Notes under the pieces: generated by a model
Databases searched by the model: none
What the model was told of the DNA's origin: nothing
Seen by the model: the letters and a program-made list of their open reading frames with translations, nothing else
Part shown: piece by piece, positions 50,201 to 56,698 of the stretch
Layout: every line of letters starts with the position of its first letter
Numbering within the stretch: the stretch's first letter is position 1
Translations under genes and position numbers: made by a program
NCBI GenBank assembly: GCA_000226015.1
Contig: JH153807.1
Coordinates: 107,254 to 171,253 of the forward strand
Length of the DNA stretch: 64,000 bases
Reading direction: 5' to 3'
From: Mnemiopsis leidyi
Taxonomy: Eukaryota > Ctenophora > Tentaculata > Lobata > Bolinopsidae

Positions 50201-52246
50201 ATGTTATAATTTTGTAAAACGAACTATTTTCATGTCCCAGTTTATGCCCTGAGATCATGAACCGTGCCCCAGCCTTAACATAACAATAAGCTAAGTTTCC
50301 TCTGCAGGGATCCCGAAGTAAAGACGTTATCATCCAAGTAAAAAGTAAAGCAAGGATCGAGAATATCCCAACTCTTCAATATCCCATCACCGGTCAAAGA
50401 TCCACCCTTATTTGCGAAGTTTCCGGTTTTCCCTTCCCTTCCGTGGAATGGTGGCGGAACGGTGAGAGGATCCAACTGAACGGTTTCAACCAGCAAGGAT
50501 TCTCCAAAGTCGGCACCAACCTGGTCATAGACAACCCAGACTCCTCCGACCACGACGGTATTTACACCTGCAAAGCTAGCAACGACTACGGTTCGGACCG
50601 AGAGGTGACCCAGGTTCGAGTGTACGATCTGCCGCGTGTAACCCGTGTTTCGGGGTGTTCCGCCGTAACGGCCGGGATGGAGTGTAGTATTGTATGTGAG
50701 GCGAGGGGGAATCCTCTACCGGTCTTGTCGTGGCGGTACAAGGATAGGAATGAGACTGTCATCGCTCAGACTGACAACAATCGTTATTATGTGTCCTCCC
50801 AAGATGCTGATTCTACGAGTGTGCCATTCCGGGAGCTGACTTTGACGTTTAAACGCATCAGTATCTCTGATGCAAGGACTTATTTCTGTCATGCTGAGTA
50901 AGTTTTGTCACTTTATAGAGATAGGTATTTTGGGGAGGGATCACAAATTTTGGCCAATAAGAATCTAGAAAACAGTGCTTTCTAGCTTTTGATTGGTTAA
51001 ACTTTGTGACCTTCCTCAAGAAAAGCCTTTCTTTATGTAATCGATCATACCAGTGAATTATATTCTACTTTTGAACCATTTAACCTGTCGTTTACCTAAA
51101 TAATATTCAAACTACATTCCTCAAAATATAGTATGCCCCTACATCTGCTAACTTCCCTTTCTCCAGAAACCCAGCTGGTAAAACCTCCAGTGCTCACCAA
51201 GTCAAAGTCCGATATCAAGCTGTTATAGAATCACCGCCCTTGCCTACATACGAGGTCCCAATCGGGGCTACTCTCACTATCACGTGTAAGGCACGTGGTG
51301 AGCCCTTACCACAGATAAAATGGTCTGGTCCTAAAGGGACTCTACCTCCGAATGGAAGGTAAGAACATGATTGAACCGTTGGTGTTTTAGACATCCACGA
51401 AAATCTCTAACTCCCTTAAAATGTTTACCTCTTCATTGACCACTTGAACTAAAACTTCAACAAAAATTTAGCTAAGATTTAAACTAAAACGTAGTTAAAA
51501 CTTTGTCTCCCAGGGCAACTGTTGACGAGAACGGTTCACTAATTATAATGAACCTGCAAAACAACGATGAAGGCGAGTACACTTGTAGTGCGGACAACAA
51601 CAAAGAAGGAAATAATTTCGACTTTAACGTGGTGTCCAGCTCCACTACCGTCAAAGTTACTAGCAAAGGTGAGGTCTTTTTTCTTGTTTATCAACCAGCG
51701 ATGTCTACTTTTTGTCTCGAATTTGAGGTTTTTCCAAGTTTGATGAAACATTTTATTTATAGTTGCTAGGTACATACATATTAGGTTAAGTGCCAAAAAT
51801 TTACTAGATTTTTATTCAAGTTTCTTACCCTCCCCTTCTCCTCAGACGCTCCACTAACAGTGATAGACAACCCGATTGAGACTTGGCTGATCGTCGTCAT
51901 CGTCATCTGCGTATTTGTCGTCTGCATCGTCGTCTTCGTCTCTGTCAAGATGATCCGCGACAAATCCCGCGAACGGCACAGCTACAAACCAACTCAGATG
52001 ACAAAGTCATCCGAGGGAGAAGCAAACTGTCAGTTTGAAACTATTGCCCCAAAGCCCGTTATGTTTCAAGTCCCAATAGACACATCTAATTCTCTGCCTA
52101 TGTATAATTTAAGGACACTTAACTGGGCAGACAAACACCCGCCAAACAATTTTCAGTCACAGTTTGATGACGTTGACAGACAATTACAGGGCCTCTTGAA
52201 GGACCTGGATAATCCTAAGTTGGATAATTTGGAGAGCGATATATGA
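8900..52246 (+). CDS. Ig-superfamily transmembrane receptor: 11 Ig domains, one TM helix
   Basis: Exons by splice sites and phase: 8900-8963, 9671-9802, 9952-10034, 10315-10393, about 12999-13122 (start in gap), 13819-13934, 14229-14299, 17812-17939, 19088-19244, 21090-21238, 21559-21667, 47056-47265, 47473-47762, 47931-48063, [cassette 48226-48926], 49294-49398, 49588-49778, 49961-50107, 50308-50897, 51167-51358, 51514-51668, 51846-52246. Joined without the cassette they give about 1208 residues in one frame: signal peptide, eleven C2/I-set Ig domains (each with C, W and a D/E-x-G-x-Y-x-C-type motif), one helix and a tail. No fibronectin III domain is seen. The start is supported by A at -3 and an in-frame TGA 15 bases upstream. 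The Ig-only layout recalls adhesion or recognition receptors; ligand and orthology are unknown. The 25.4-kb intron could instead separate two genes, but its phases match. Confidence 0.88.
10394..12987. other. Receptor intron 4, AT-rich, no gene
   Basis: 2.6-kb intron ending in a CT-rich microsatellite run (12880-12987) next to the assembly gap. CACGTG occurs near 12369 and 12693. No coding exon or RNA gene was recognised. Confidence 0.55.
12988..12998. other. Assembly gap of 11 N
   Basis: The gap follows a (CT)n run and hides the acceptor and first one or two bases of receptor exon 5. The true length is unknown. Confidence 0.95.
13961..14057 (+). repeat. GTCTGTTT microsatellite at the exon 6 donor side
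   Basis: About five GTCTGTTT/TGTTTGTC units begin 26 bases after the exon 6 donor, with a shorter run near 14037-14056. A related TTTTTCTGTTTG run occurs at about 45329-45372. Confidence 0.7.
14300..17811. other. Receptor intron 7, no gene seen
   Basis: 3.5-kb AT-rich intron with CACGTG near 14431, 14763 and 15992 and a short CA-rich run near 17640-17800. The frames of about 60-70 codons here look random. Confidence 0.5.
17812..21667 (+). CDS. Receptor exons 8-11: Ig3 and Ig4
   Basis: Ig3 is exon 8 (AVLECIPYGTPLPTIVWSK) plus exon 9 (DADGRYYCSAIQNNEA). Ig4 is exon 10 (NIPCDCAGIPEPEVSWFKN) plus exon 11 (ASAMYQCHCTNDNGNAQ). In both, the intron falls after the C strand and the domain borders are in phase 1, so each Ig is a phase 1-1 module that can be gained or lost without a frame change. 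Ig4 has extra Cys residues (CDC, CHC) that might form a second disulphide. Exon 11 ends in phase 1 before the 25-kb intron. Confidence 0.85.
18836..19085 (+). repeat. 25-base minisatellite, ten units, each with GCACGTGC
   Basis: Ten near-identical 25-base units end in TAATTGCACGTG; the first three units are the most diverged. Each unit carries the palindrome GCACGTGC and branch-point-like CTAAAC and CTAAT. The tenth unit runs directly into CAG at 19085-19087, the 3' splice site of receptor exon 9, so the acceptor region is the repeat itself and lacks an ordinary polypyrimidine tract. Confidence 0.9.
19252..19384 (+). repeat. GTGTTA hexamer array at the exon 9 donor
   Basis: About twenty GTGTTA units start seven bases after the exon 9 donor (GTAAGT at 19245) and degrade after about 19340. 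With the 25-base array upstream, this 157-base exon is enclosed by tandem repeats on both sides. Confidence 0.9.
20880..21035 (+). repeat. Short repeats ACCTACATGATGTT and CAATCAAACAAGTAAATTTT
   Basis: Several imperfect copies of the first and two of the second lie within about 150 bases, ending some 50 bases before the acceptor of exon 10. CACGTG at 21064 follows. Confidence 0.6.
25255..25400 (+). promoter_or_regulatory. CCAAT/E-box module in intron 11
   Basis: CCAATGA twice (about 25271 and 25304) and GTCACGTGG (about 25326) within 80 bases. No TATA. No exon follows. Possible enhancer or promoter. Confidence 0.3.
26140..26430. promoter_or_regulatory. E-box/ATTGG module in intron 11
   Basis: CACGTG at about 26146, ATTGGACAA near 26191 and 26230, and CACGTG at about 26419. 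Same composition as the other modules; no TATA. Confidence 0.25.
26902..27024. repeat. First copy of a 123-base direct repeat flanking a gap
   Basis: Practically identical to 27137-27259 (one visible difference near the end, AATAAATT versus AATATATT). The two copies enclose a gap, a TTAGGG tract and about 50 bases of unique DNA. Either a recent duplication or an assembly artefact at the gap. Confidence 0.85.
27025..27034. other. Assembly gap of 10 N
   Basis: Abuts the TTAGGG tract on its right and the first direct-repeat copy on its left. The true tract length is unknown. Confidence 0.95.
27035..27088 (+). repeat. Interstitial telomere-type TTAGGG tract
   Basis: About nine perfect TTAGGG units. 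This is the ancestral animal telomere repeat, so the host probably uses it. The position inside a gene intron shows it is interstitial, not a chromosome end. Confidence 0.9.
27137..27259. repeat. Second copy of the 123-base direct repeat
   Basis: Partner of 26902-27024; see that entry for the comparison. Confidence 0.85.
30385..30470 (+). promoter_or_regulatory. CCAAT/TATA/E-box module in intron 11
   Basis: CCAATCAAA and CCAATCAGC, then TTTATACC joined to CCACGTGTCC, all within 85 bases. No exon recognised downstream. Confidence 0.3.
31520..31580. promoter_or_regulatory. Three CACGTG sites within 60 bases
   Basis: TCACGTGCC, GCACGTGCA and GCACGTGCA at about 31526, 31543 and 31571, close to CCAATCACC (about 31516). 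Confidence 0.3.
32730..32870 (+). promoter_or_regulatory. ATTGG plus TATA module in intron 11
   Basis: GATTGGCTG near 32746 is followed by GTATAAGTAG near 32841 and, about 30 bases later, an initiator-like CTCAGAGATTG. Plus-strand promoter architecture; no start codon with a good frame follows. Confidence 0.35.
33645..33760 (+). promoter_or_regulatory. Dense CCAAT/E-box module in intron 11
   Basis: GATTGG twice, GATCACGTGACAAG, GCACGTGATT and CTATTGGCC in about 110 bases, the densest NF-Y/bHLH-like cluster in the intron. No TATA box. Confidence 0.35.
40165..40215 (+). promoter_or_regulatory. ATTGG plus TATA module in intron 11
   Basis: GGATTGGTCG then CCTATAAATC about 20 bases later, on the plus strand. 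No coding exon follows. Confidence 0.3.
41400..41580 (+). promoter_or_regulatory. ATTGG, E-box and TATA module in intron 11
   Basis: CATTGGCTG near 41403, CTCACGTGAC near 41430, then CGTATAAGAGG near 41513. A start-like TCATTAGTG lies farther downstream. No protein-coding first exon found. Confidence 0.35.
41845..42100 (+). promoter_or_regulatory. Multiple ATTGG and E-box sites followed by TATA
   Basis: ATTGGTGG, GTCACGTGAT, GATTGGTTGG, ACACGTGCC, GATTGGCTT and CATTGGTTG precede GTATAAAATGG near 42070. This is the best promoter-like arrangement in the intron. The only ATG just downstream (about 42141) gives a very short frame. Confidence 0.4.
42445..42740 (+). promoter_or_regulatory. E-box/ATTGG module with TTTATATC box
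   Basis: CACGTG at about 42450, 42498 and 42674, ATTGGC twice, then TTTATATCGG near 42709 and initiator-like CTCAGATTAG. Confidence 0.35.
43765..43850 (+). promoter_or_regulatory. Paired GTCACGTGAT sites with ATTGG boxes
   Basis: GTCACGTGAT twice (about 43767 and 43807), GATTGGTCC and GATTGGCTC within 80 bases. No TATA seen. Confidence 0.3.
47056..49778 (+). CDS. Receptor exons 12-17: Ig5, Ig6, Ig7
   Basis: Ig5 is exon 12 (LTCEAQGSPTPSIVWLKDG) and the start of exon 13 (NGVYECKAINENGDD). Ig6 is the rest of exon 13 (ILVPCEATSEPVPVVTWYR) and exon 14 (SFLCQ|ATNSED). Ig7 starts in exon 14 (LLLHC) and continues in exon 16 (AITKDFATYQWYRRGIPLL) and exon 17 (DQGEYSCNVSNPA). Skipping exon 15 gives normal Cys-to-Trp spacing for Ig7. 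Introns here are only about 160-370 bases (about 1.2 kb across the cassette), in contrast to the upstream half. Exon 17 also opens Ig8 (FWLDCLYE). Confidence 0.88.
48130..48180. promoter_or_regulatory. Composite TCACGTGACGTCAC sites in intron 14
   Basis: Two tandem copies of an E-box fused to a CRE palindrome (CACGTG overlapping TGACGTCA). Related composites occur in intron 12 (about 47285) and intron 16 (about 49517 and 49541). Confidence 0.5.
48226..48926 (+). CDS. Ser/Glu/Gly-rich cassette exon inside Ig7
   Basis: A strong acceptor (TTATCTCCCCAG, ending 48225) opens a phase-1 frame that continues exon 14. The first part is Ser/Thr/Glu/Lys-rich. From about 48660 it becomes a 12-base repeat encoding Gly-Thr-Glu-Ser units, with about nine Glu-Ser-Gly motifs, the context used for glycosaminoglycan attachment. 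As assembled the frame stops at 48846-48848. One extra A in the seven-A run at 48810-48816 would carry the repeat frame to a donor (GTAATT, 48927) in phase 1, making a symmetric cassette of about 234 residues. So it is either an alternative 3' end, a cassette with a sequencing or allelic indel, or a decaying exon. Skipping it leaves a normal Ig7. Confidence 0.55.
49961..51668 (+). CDS. Receptor exons 18-21: Ig8 to Ig11
   Basis: Ig8 ends in exon 18 (EPKPTLQW, SGAYQCTVTNRQ). Exon 19 (590 bases, the largest) holds all of Ig9 (LICEVSGFPFPSVEWWRNG, DGIYTCKASNDYG) and most of Ig10 (SIVCEARGNPLPVLSWRY, DARTYFCHAE). Ig11 is exon 20 (LTITCKARGEPLPQIKW) plus exon 21 (DEGEYTCSADNNKEG). Every domain has the C-W-YxC core; the GxPxPxxxW pattern is typical of I-set domains. 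Acceptors and donors are strong and all phases agree. Confidence 0.9.
51846..52246 (+). CDS. Receptor exon 22: transmembrane helix and cytoplasmic tail
   Basis: After a short stalk (DAPLTVIDNPIET) a helix of about 21 residues begins WLIVVIVICVF and ends before the basic stop-transfer stretch KMIRDKSRERH. The tail of about 115 residues has no kinase or other enzymatic domain, and no immunoreceptor tyrosine motif of standard spacing that I can see. Its last residues are Leu-Glu-Ser-Asp-Ile, which fits a class I PDZ ligand (S/T-x-hydrophobic). The acidic end (DDVDRQLQGLLKDLDN) may form a short helix. Partners are inference only. Confidence 0.9.
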
Positions 52247-53106
52247 CAGATCACATCATGTTGAGACGCACGTCGTTGTCATGCGCACGTGCAATACGAT
52301 TGCTTTCGCTTGTGGGCACGTGTGGTCGTGTGCGACGCGTGCGCGCCTTTAGGATTGAAGAGCTAGCCGTGTGACGATTGTTGATGACAATGTTTTTAAA
52401 GTTATATTTGTAAAAATATTTTCAGATCTTAGGAAATTTTGTAGCACACCTACACGCGCAATTTTGTTATCATTGTACTTTTCTTGAGATTTGGGTTGAA
52501 GTGTTTTGAAGATTGAAAACAACAACGGAACACAGAAACTTTTAAATTAAATCTAACATTTTCCTGTTTATTTAAGTATTGCTCTCTTATATCTTATTAC
52601 CGTACTTGGTGGTGGGTAACGCACCACCGCTCGTTGGTTACCAAGCTTTTAATTTTTTAAGAGAGTCCACTCATATTACTATTTTAAATGTTTTTTAGCG
52701 CAACAGTATTACGGTCGTCGTAATCCTGCAATTTGTTGATATATATATTATTAAATTTAATTTGAATTTTAGGTTGCTCACATATCTAGTTTTGAAGGCG
52801 AAACTTTTGCACATTCCATCAGTTTACTTCCAGCGTCAAAGAATTGTGAATGAAAATTAATAAGTTATTAAGTTAAAACTCATTGCTCATGTTCAAAAAA
52901 GTCTTGACCACAGACCATGATATTGATAAGTCCCTTCTTTAGTTATACTTATAGTGATTGTGTTTCATTTTTGGTCCTCATTTTCTTTGAAATTCAAAAA
53001 TGTTGATGTTATTTACATATATTATTGCACTCCCAAAGTTTGCCTTCTGTTGTGTTAACTTTGAAATCGTATTTATTTCAAGCTTCTTGATTTATTATAC
53101 AATAAA
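52247..53106 (+). other. 3' UTR of the Ig receptor
   Basis: AT-rich non-coding stretch from the TGA stop to the polyadenylation signal. Two GCACGTG sites lie just after the stop (about 52286 and 52307). Confidence 0.65.
53101..53106 (+). terminator. AATAAA polyadenylation signal of the Ig receptor
   Basis: AATAAA about 855 bases after the stop, followed by T/G-rich sequence. First good signal downstream of the gene. Confidence 0.6.
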
Positions 53107-53820
53107 CGTTTTGTTAAAAAACTGAGATTGTCATTTTCATTTTGTTGTCTTTACAACGGAAAAAACGTCAATTTCATCAAAAGCTGGATTGTCTTTCTTC
53201 AATAGTTAATGATAAATAACATCGTTATTCTTTAGTGTGAATAGTATTTCAGTAATGAAAAATAAATTCATTAGCACATTTACTGTTTACACGAACAGTA
53301 AGTGTACCACTACCAGCGTAATTCTCTAATGTTTCATTACACATTATGAGACATAAAACAAGTCACGTTGCTGTAAAAAAATATTAGACATAATACTGCA
53401 TACTGATAGCCAGCTACCAGTGTGAATAATAATTTTGTTACTTCACCACACCACATAACAGTTTCACCTAACTAGGTGCTTACGCCGCGATCGGAGGCTG
53501 CTAAGTGCTAAGCAGCTAGAGCTAAAATAACATTAACAAATATTAATAAGCCTTTCCCAGCCACCTCTGGTTATGGGTTAGATGTTAAAGCAAGCCTCGC
53601 GCGCCTGTCGTAATTTCGCGCAGGGATATACAAATACAATATCAAATATAAGTGTTTCAGTTTAGCAAGCACCCTCCCGATTGTGGCGGTGATATACCCG
53701 ACTCTCTCAACTAAAAGCTGAACGTTTCGTTAGAACTGTAGACCGAGACGGATATAATCTACCGGCATTTCATTCTTGGAGAGACCCTCTATTCTGTTTT
53801 CGCTTTGAATGAGGGTAGGA

Positions 53821-53831
53821 NNNNNNNNNNN
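53821..53831. other. Assembly gap of 11 N
   Basis: The gap interrupts one copy of the foldback repeat family, which may have hindered assembly. Confidence 0.95.
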
Positions 53832-53993
53832 ACATAATACAGCAGCGCACACCCTTGTAAGGTTGATAAACCTACTGTCGCGGCCATCACGCGCTGTCAC
53901 GCATTTCTGGCCTGGCGAAGAAATTCTAGATGCGCATCGCCCGTTGACGCACACCCTAGCCCGTCAATTTATTTGTTTGACTTTGTTTTGTTT

Positions 53994-54056
53994 GACTTTG
54001 TCCGACCCTCATTCGAAGCGAAATAAAATGACAGGAGGGTGCGCGCTGCCGTACAA
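53994..54056 (+). repeat. Foldback repeat copy, forward
   Basis: Consensus landmarks in order: GACTTTGTCCGACCCTC, ATTCGAAGCGAA, AAATGACAG, GAGGGTGCGCGCTG. ACCCTC and GAGGGT are inverted, and TTCG-AAG-CGAA forms an inner palindrome, so a copy can fold on itself. A diverged forward copy that lacks the GAGGGTGCGC end follows at 54057-54118. Confidence 0.75.
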
Positions 54057-54117
54057 AACTTTGTCCGACCCTCATGGCTCATTCGAAGCGAATAAATCAA
54101 TAGTTGTACGGTTGTTC

Positions 54118-54184
54118 AGCAGCGCGCACCCTCTTGTCATTTTATTATATTTTCGCTTCGAATGAGAGTCGGACAAAGTCAAAC
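54118..54184 (-). repeat. Foldback repeat copy, reverse
   Basis: Same landmarks in reverse order (CAGCGCGCACCCTC, TTCGCTTCGAATGAG, GTCGGACAAAGTC). It forms an inverted pair with the forward copies immediately to its left. Confidence 0.75.
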
Positions 54185-54197
54185 AATTGACTATGTA

Positions 54198-54264
54198 CAT
54201 CAGCGCGCACCCTCCCGACAGTTTTTATTTTATTTGCTTATTTCGAATGAGGGTCGTACAAATT
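54198..54264 (-). repeat. Foldback repeat copy, reverse, diverged
   Basis: CAGCGCGCACCCTCCC to TTTCGAATGAGGGTCGTAC. Same order as the 54118 copy. A further partial copy around 53786-53860 is interrupted by the gap. Confidence 0.65.
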
Positions 54265-54597
54265 CATGTCAGACAATGTGCCTAAGTTAACCTTATTAAG
54301 TGAATCATACGTGTGACGTGAATGACCCCTAATGACGTCATAAAAATTTGTTTACTCGTTCGAAGAAAGAAAATCAACCAAGTGGAAAAAACCTGGCTGC
54401 AGTCAAACTTGACAGTTGATCTTTGTACTCTAGTCAGAAATTTTCTCTAACCAGAGCCCTTTTGCGCGCGTCGAAATATCAGTGTTTGCGGAGCCAGTCA
54501 CCGCAAGACATATAATGCTAGAATCGAATGTTAAATGGCAAGTTCGCCGTCATTCATGATTCAATTTTTACACTTTATACTTTTGATTTAAACTATT

Positions 54598-54655
54598 TCT
54601 TGTCGCGGTGATACCCAACTCACGCAGCTAGAACGTTAGACGGATATAATCTCGT
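54598..54655. repeat. Dispersed short repeat (GTCGCGGTGATACCCAACTC...ACGGATATAATCT)
   Basis: Resembles 53685-53760 over most of its length, and its first 20 bases or so resemble about 4234-4265. A dispersed repeat of unknown class. Confidence 0.5.
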
Positions 54656-54887
54656 CAAACTATTTCATGTCAAATCAGCTTTAAAAATTTGACCGTGCAA
54701 AACATTGAAGGCACGTCCAAGCGGCATCTTTCAATTAAGATCTCTTATTTTTCTGCTGGCACTAATTCGTGAGTCTGGCAGGGTAAAACGGAAAATTTGA
54801 AGTAAAACGGAGGATAGGAATAGGAGTTACAACGCTTCAAAGTTTTATACATTTGACGTGCAAACTTTGGATGCTTGTAGTATTGTT

Positions 54888-54962
54888 GTCTGACTTTGTC
54901 CGACCCTCATTCGAAGCGAATAGAGGGAATAAAATGACAGGAGGGTGCGCGCTGCCGTACAA
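54888..54962 (+). repeat. Foldback repeat copy, forward
   Basis: Almost identical to the 53994 copy apart from a short insertion between GCGAA and AAATGACAG. It ends in the same CTGCCGTACAA. Confidence 0.75.
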
Positions 54963-55464
54963 GTAGTATTGCTATGTGCTACCGTGAATCACGTCAAAAC
55001 TGAAAACATCGTCAAACTCGGTATACTTGTAGCGCATGTCAATGCCAAATTTTAGAGTCAGCCGACCAACGCACTTGAGAATGTGTTATTTTTAATTTTG
55101 TAGACATTATCATGATTATTGCATCATCGTGGGTACATTCATGTACACACGTTGCCTGTGATTACACATACAATATCAATTTCTCAAGCCGCTGACCGCC
55201 ATTGCAATTTACGTGTAAAATTTGAAATTGTGGGTATTTTCTTTACCCATGCTAGTAAGGCTCGATTCGTAATACGATTTTGATGCTACTTAAAGTTCAA
55301 TGCTGTGCCTTCCTGCATTATCACTACAATATTCATATGTTTTAAATTCATTAATCATTACGGCTGAGTTAATGGTACCCGTTTCCAGATTCCATGGGTA
55401 GATCTGAGTACCCACGCACCCACACGAGCCGCCCCTGACCTCATAAATTAACGACAAACTGACA

Positions 55465-55497
55465 AAGCTACAGTTTTTCATCGAAAAACTGTAGCTT
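55465..55497. repeat. Perfect 14-base inverted repeat
   Basis: AAGCTACAGTTTTT and AAAAACTGTAGCTT separated by CATCG: a perfect 14-bp stem with a 5-base loop. No matching larger structure around it. Confidence 0.75.
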
Positions 55498-55572
55498 GTA
55501 ATGATCTACTGATTTTCAGCCTTCTACTCAGTCTCCTTTCAATTTCATATCCATCTTCATGAAAATCTTATC

Positions 55573-56305
55573 ATGTCTGTTAAGTGGTATCTGGTAAGCT
55601 ATGGCAATGCAATCCAAGTGTCTGGGCTGGCTTCACTGGCATCGAGGACCAACTAACATGTGACTCTGGCACTTCCTCGCTAAACAACTTAAGATGAGGG
55701 TCGCAATAGGAGATTATCAGTCATTCTGTCTTAGACAGTTAGGGCTGGACGTTGGTTCGATTGTCAACAGGGGGTTGGGGAGGCCATTGCAATGAGATAC
55801 AGGCAAGTAGTCTGGCCTCTATGTTTCCAGTCTCTAGGCTCACCCGTCTTTTGTAATTGTATCAAACCATGCTTCAGAAAAGTTGTGGAGTATTAATGGT
55901 GAAATTTCTTTATCCCAACTTGACCCTTAATGCAGCCTTTAAATTAAAATAAATGTAAGTAGCGAGCACAATCCAGATTTCACAGCACCCTGGGCATTTT
56001 TGTGTAATTCAAAAGAATGAAAGCTGTATGGCCACGCCTGGTGGTTTGGGGTTTTAAATTAAACTAAGATTTAAATCTGTAATGCCTGGCATTCAAATGG
56101 GGGCATGGCTGCCTAATATTCAGAAAAAGCCTTGGCAGAGAAAAATTTCTCCCAATTTCGAATTATTTTTCAGGTTGTGATGTTGGAAATCCTCCCTCTC
56201 ATGCAACAGCGATTGACCAATGAGGAACAAGATCTAATCAATCATTTTCAACTTTTCAAGAAACACTGTCACCTGAGAGAAAAGATTTCTGACACCTACC
56301 CATGA
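55573..56305 (+). CDS. Possible two-exon microprotein gene (50 residues)
   Basis: ATG at 55573 gives MSVKWYL up to a donor GTAAGC (55594), phase 0. After a 580-base intron, acceptor TTATTTTTCAG precedes 56174-56305, which reads VVMLEILPLMQQRLTNEEQD, then an amphipathic stretch containing HFQLFKKHCHLREK, ending at a TGA. AATAAA follows 23 bases later (56328-56333), so this looks like a true 3' exon. The first exon is less certain, and additional upstream exons are possible. I recognise no family; a short helical adaptor-like protein is as far as the sequence goes. Confidence 0.35.
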
Positions 56306-56414
56306 ATTCTGACATCCATTGCCCAGCAATAAATGAAAATTCAGCAATTCATTATGATTCTGGTTGTTATCTACCTCAAATTGCGAAATTGACAACGGTA
56401 TATTTTAATTTTAG

Positions 56415-56615
56415 CAGGGTTCATCGCATGGGTATGATCAGGGGCTAAAGTCAACAAGTCACAATTCTTGTGGCGATTCTTCTAAAAGTAACAAACCAAA
56501 GGAATATTTCTTGAATAAATTGGAAAAATCCAAAGAAATAGTTGAGCTATTGGAAATACATAAAATGTTGGTTGAAGAGCAGCTAATCTTGACAAATTGT
56601 CAAACATCATTGTGA
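56415..56615 (+). CDS. Exon-like open frame, Ser-rich then coiled-coil-like
   Basis: After the acceptor-like TTTTAATTTTAG (ending 56414) a 66-residue frame runs to TGA without its own early ATG. The first part is Ser/Gly/Asn-rich. The second (NKLEKSKEIVELLEIHKMLV) has coiled-coil-like heptads. No convincing donor ends it, so it would be a terminal exon, or it is chance in A-rich DNA. It could be an alternative 3' exon of the gene at 55573. Confidence 0.25.
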   Translation, partial: QGSSHGYDQGLKSTSHNSCGDSSKSNKPKEYFLNKLEKSKEIVELLEIHKMLVEEQLILTNCQTSL

Positions 56616-56698
56616 TTATTTGGCATCCCATAGGGAAGCACACTCGGGTTTACCACTGTGATTAATTAATACAATATTCTATCAGAAAGTTAAAAGCC

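Noticed and set aside
55740-55790. GGTTCGATT resembling a tRNA T-loop
   Set aside because: No acceptor stem, D arm or anticodon stem can be drawn around it.
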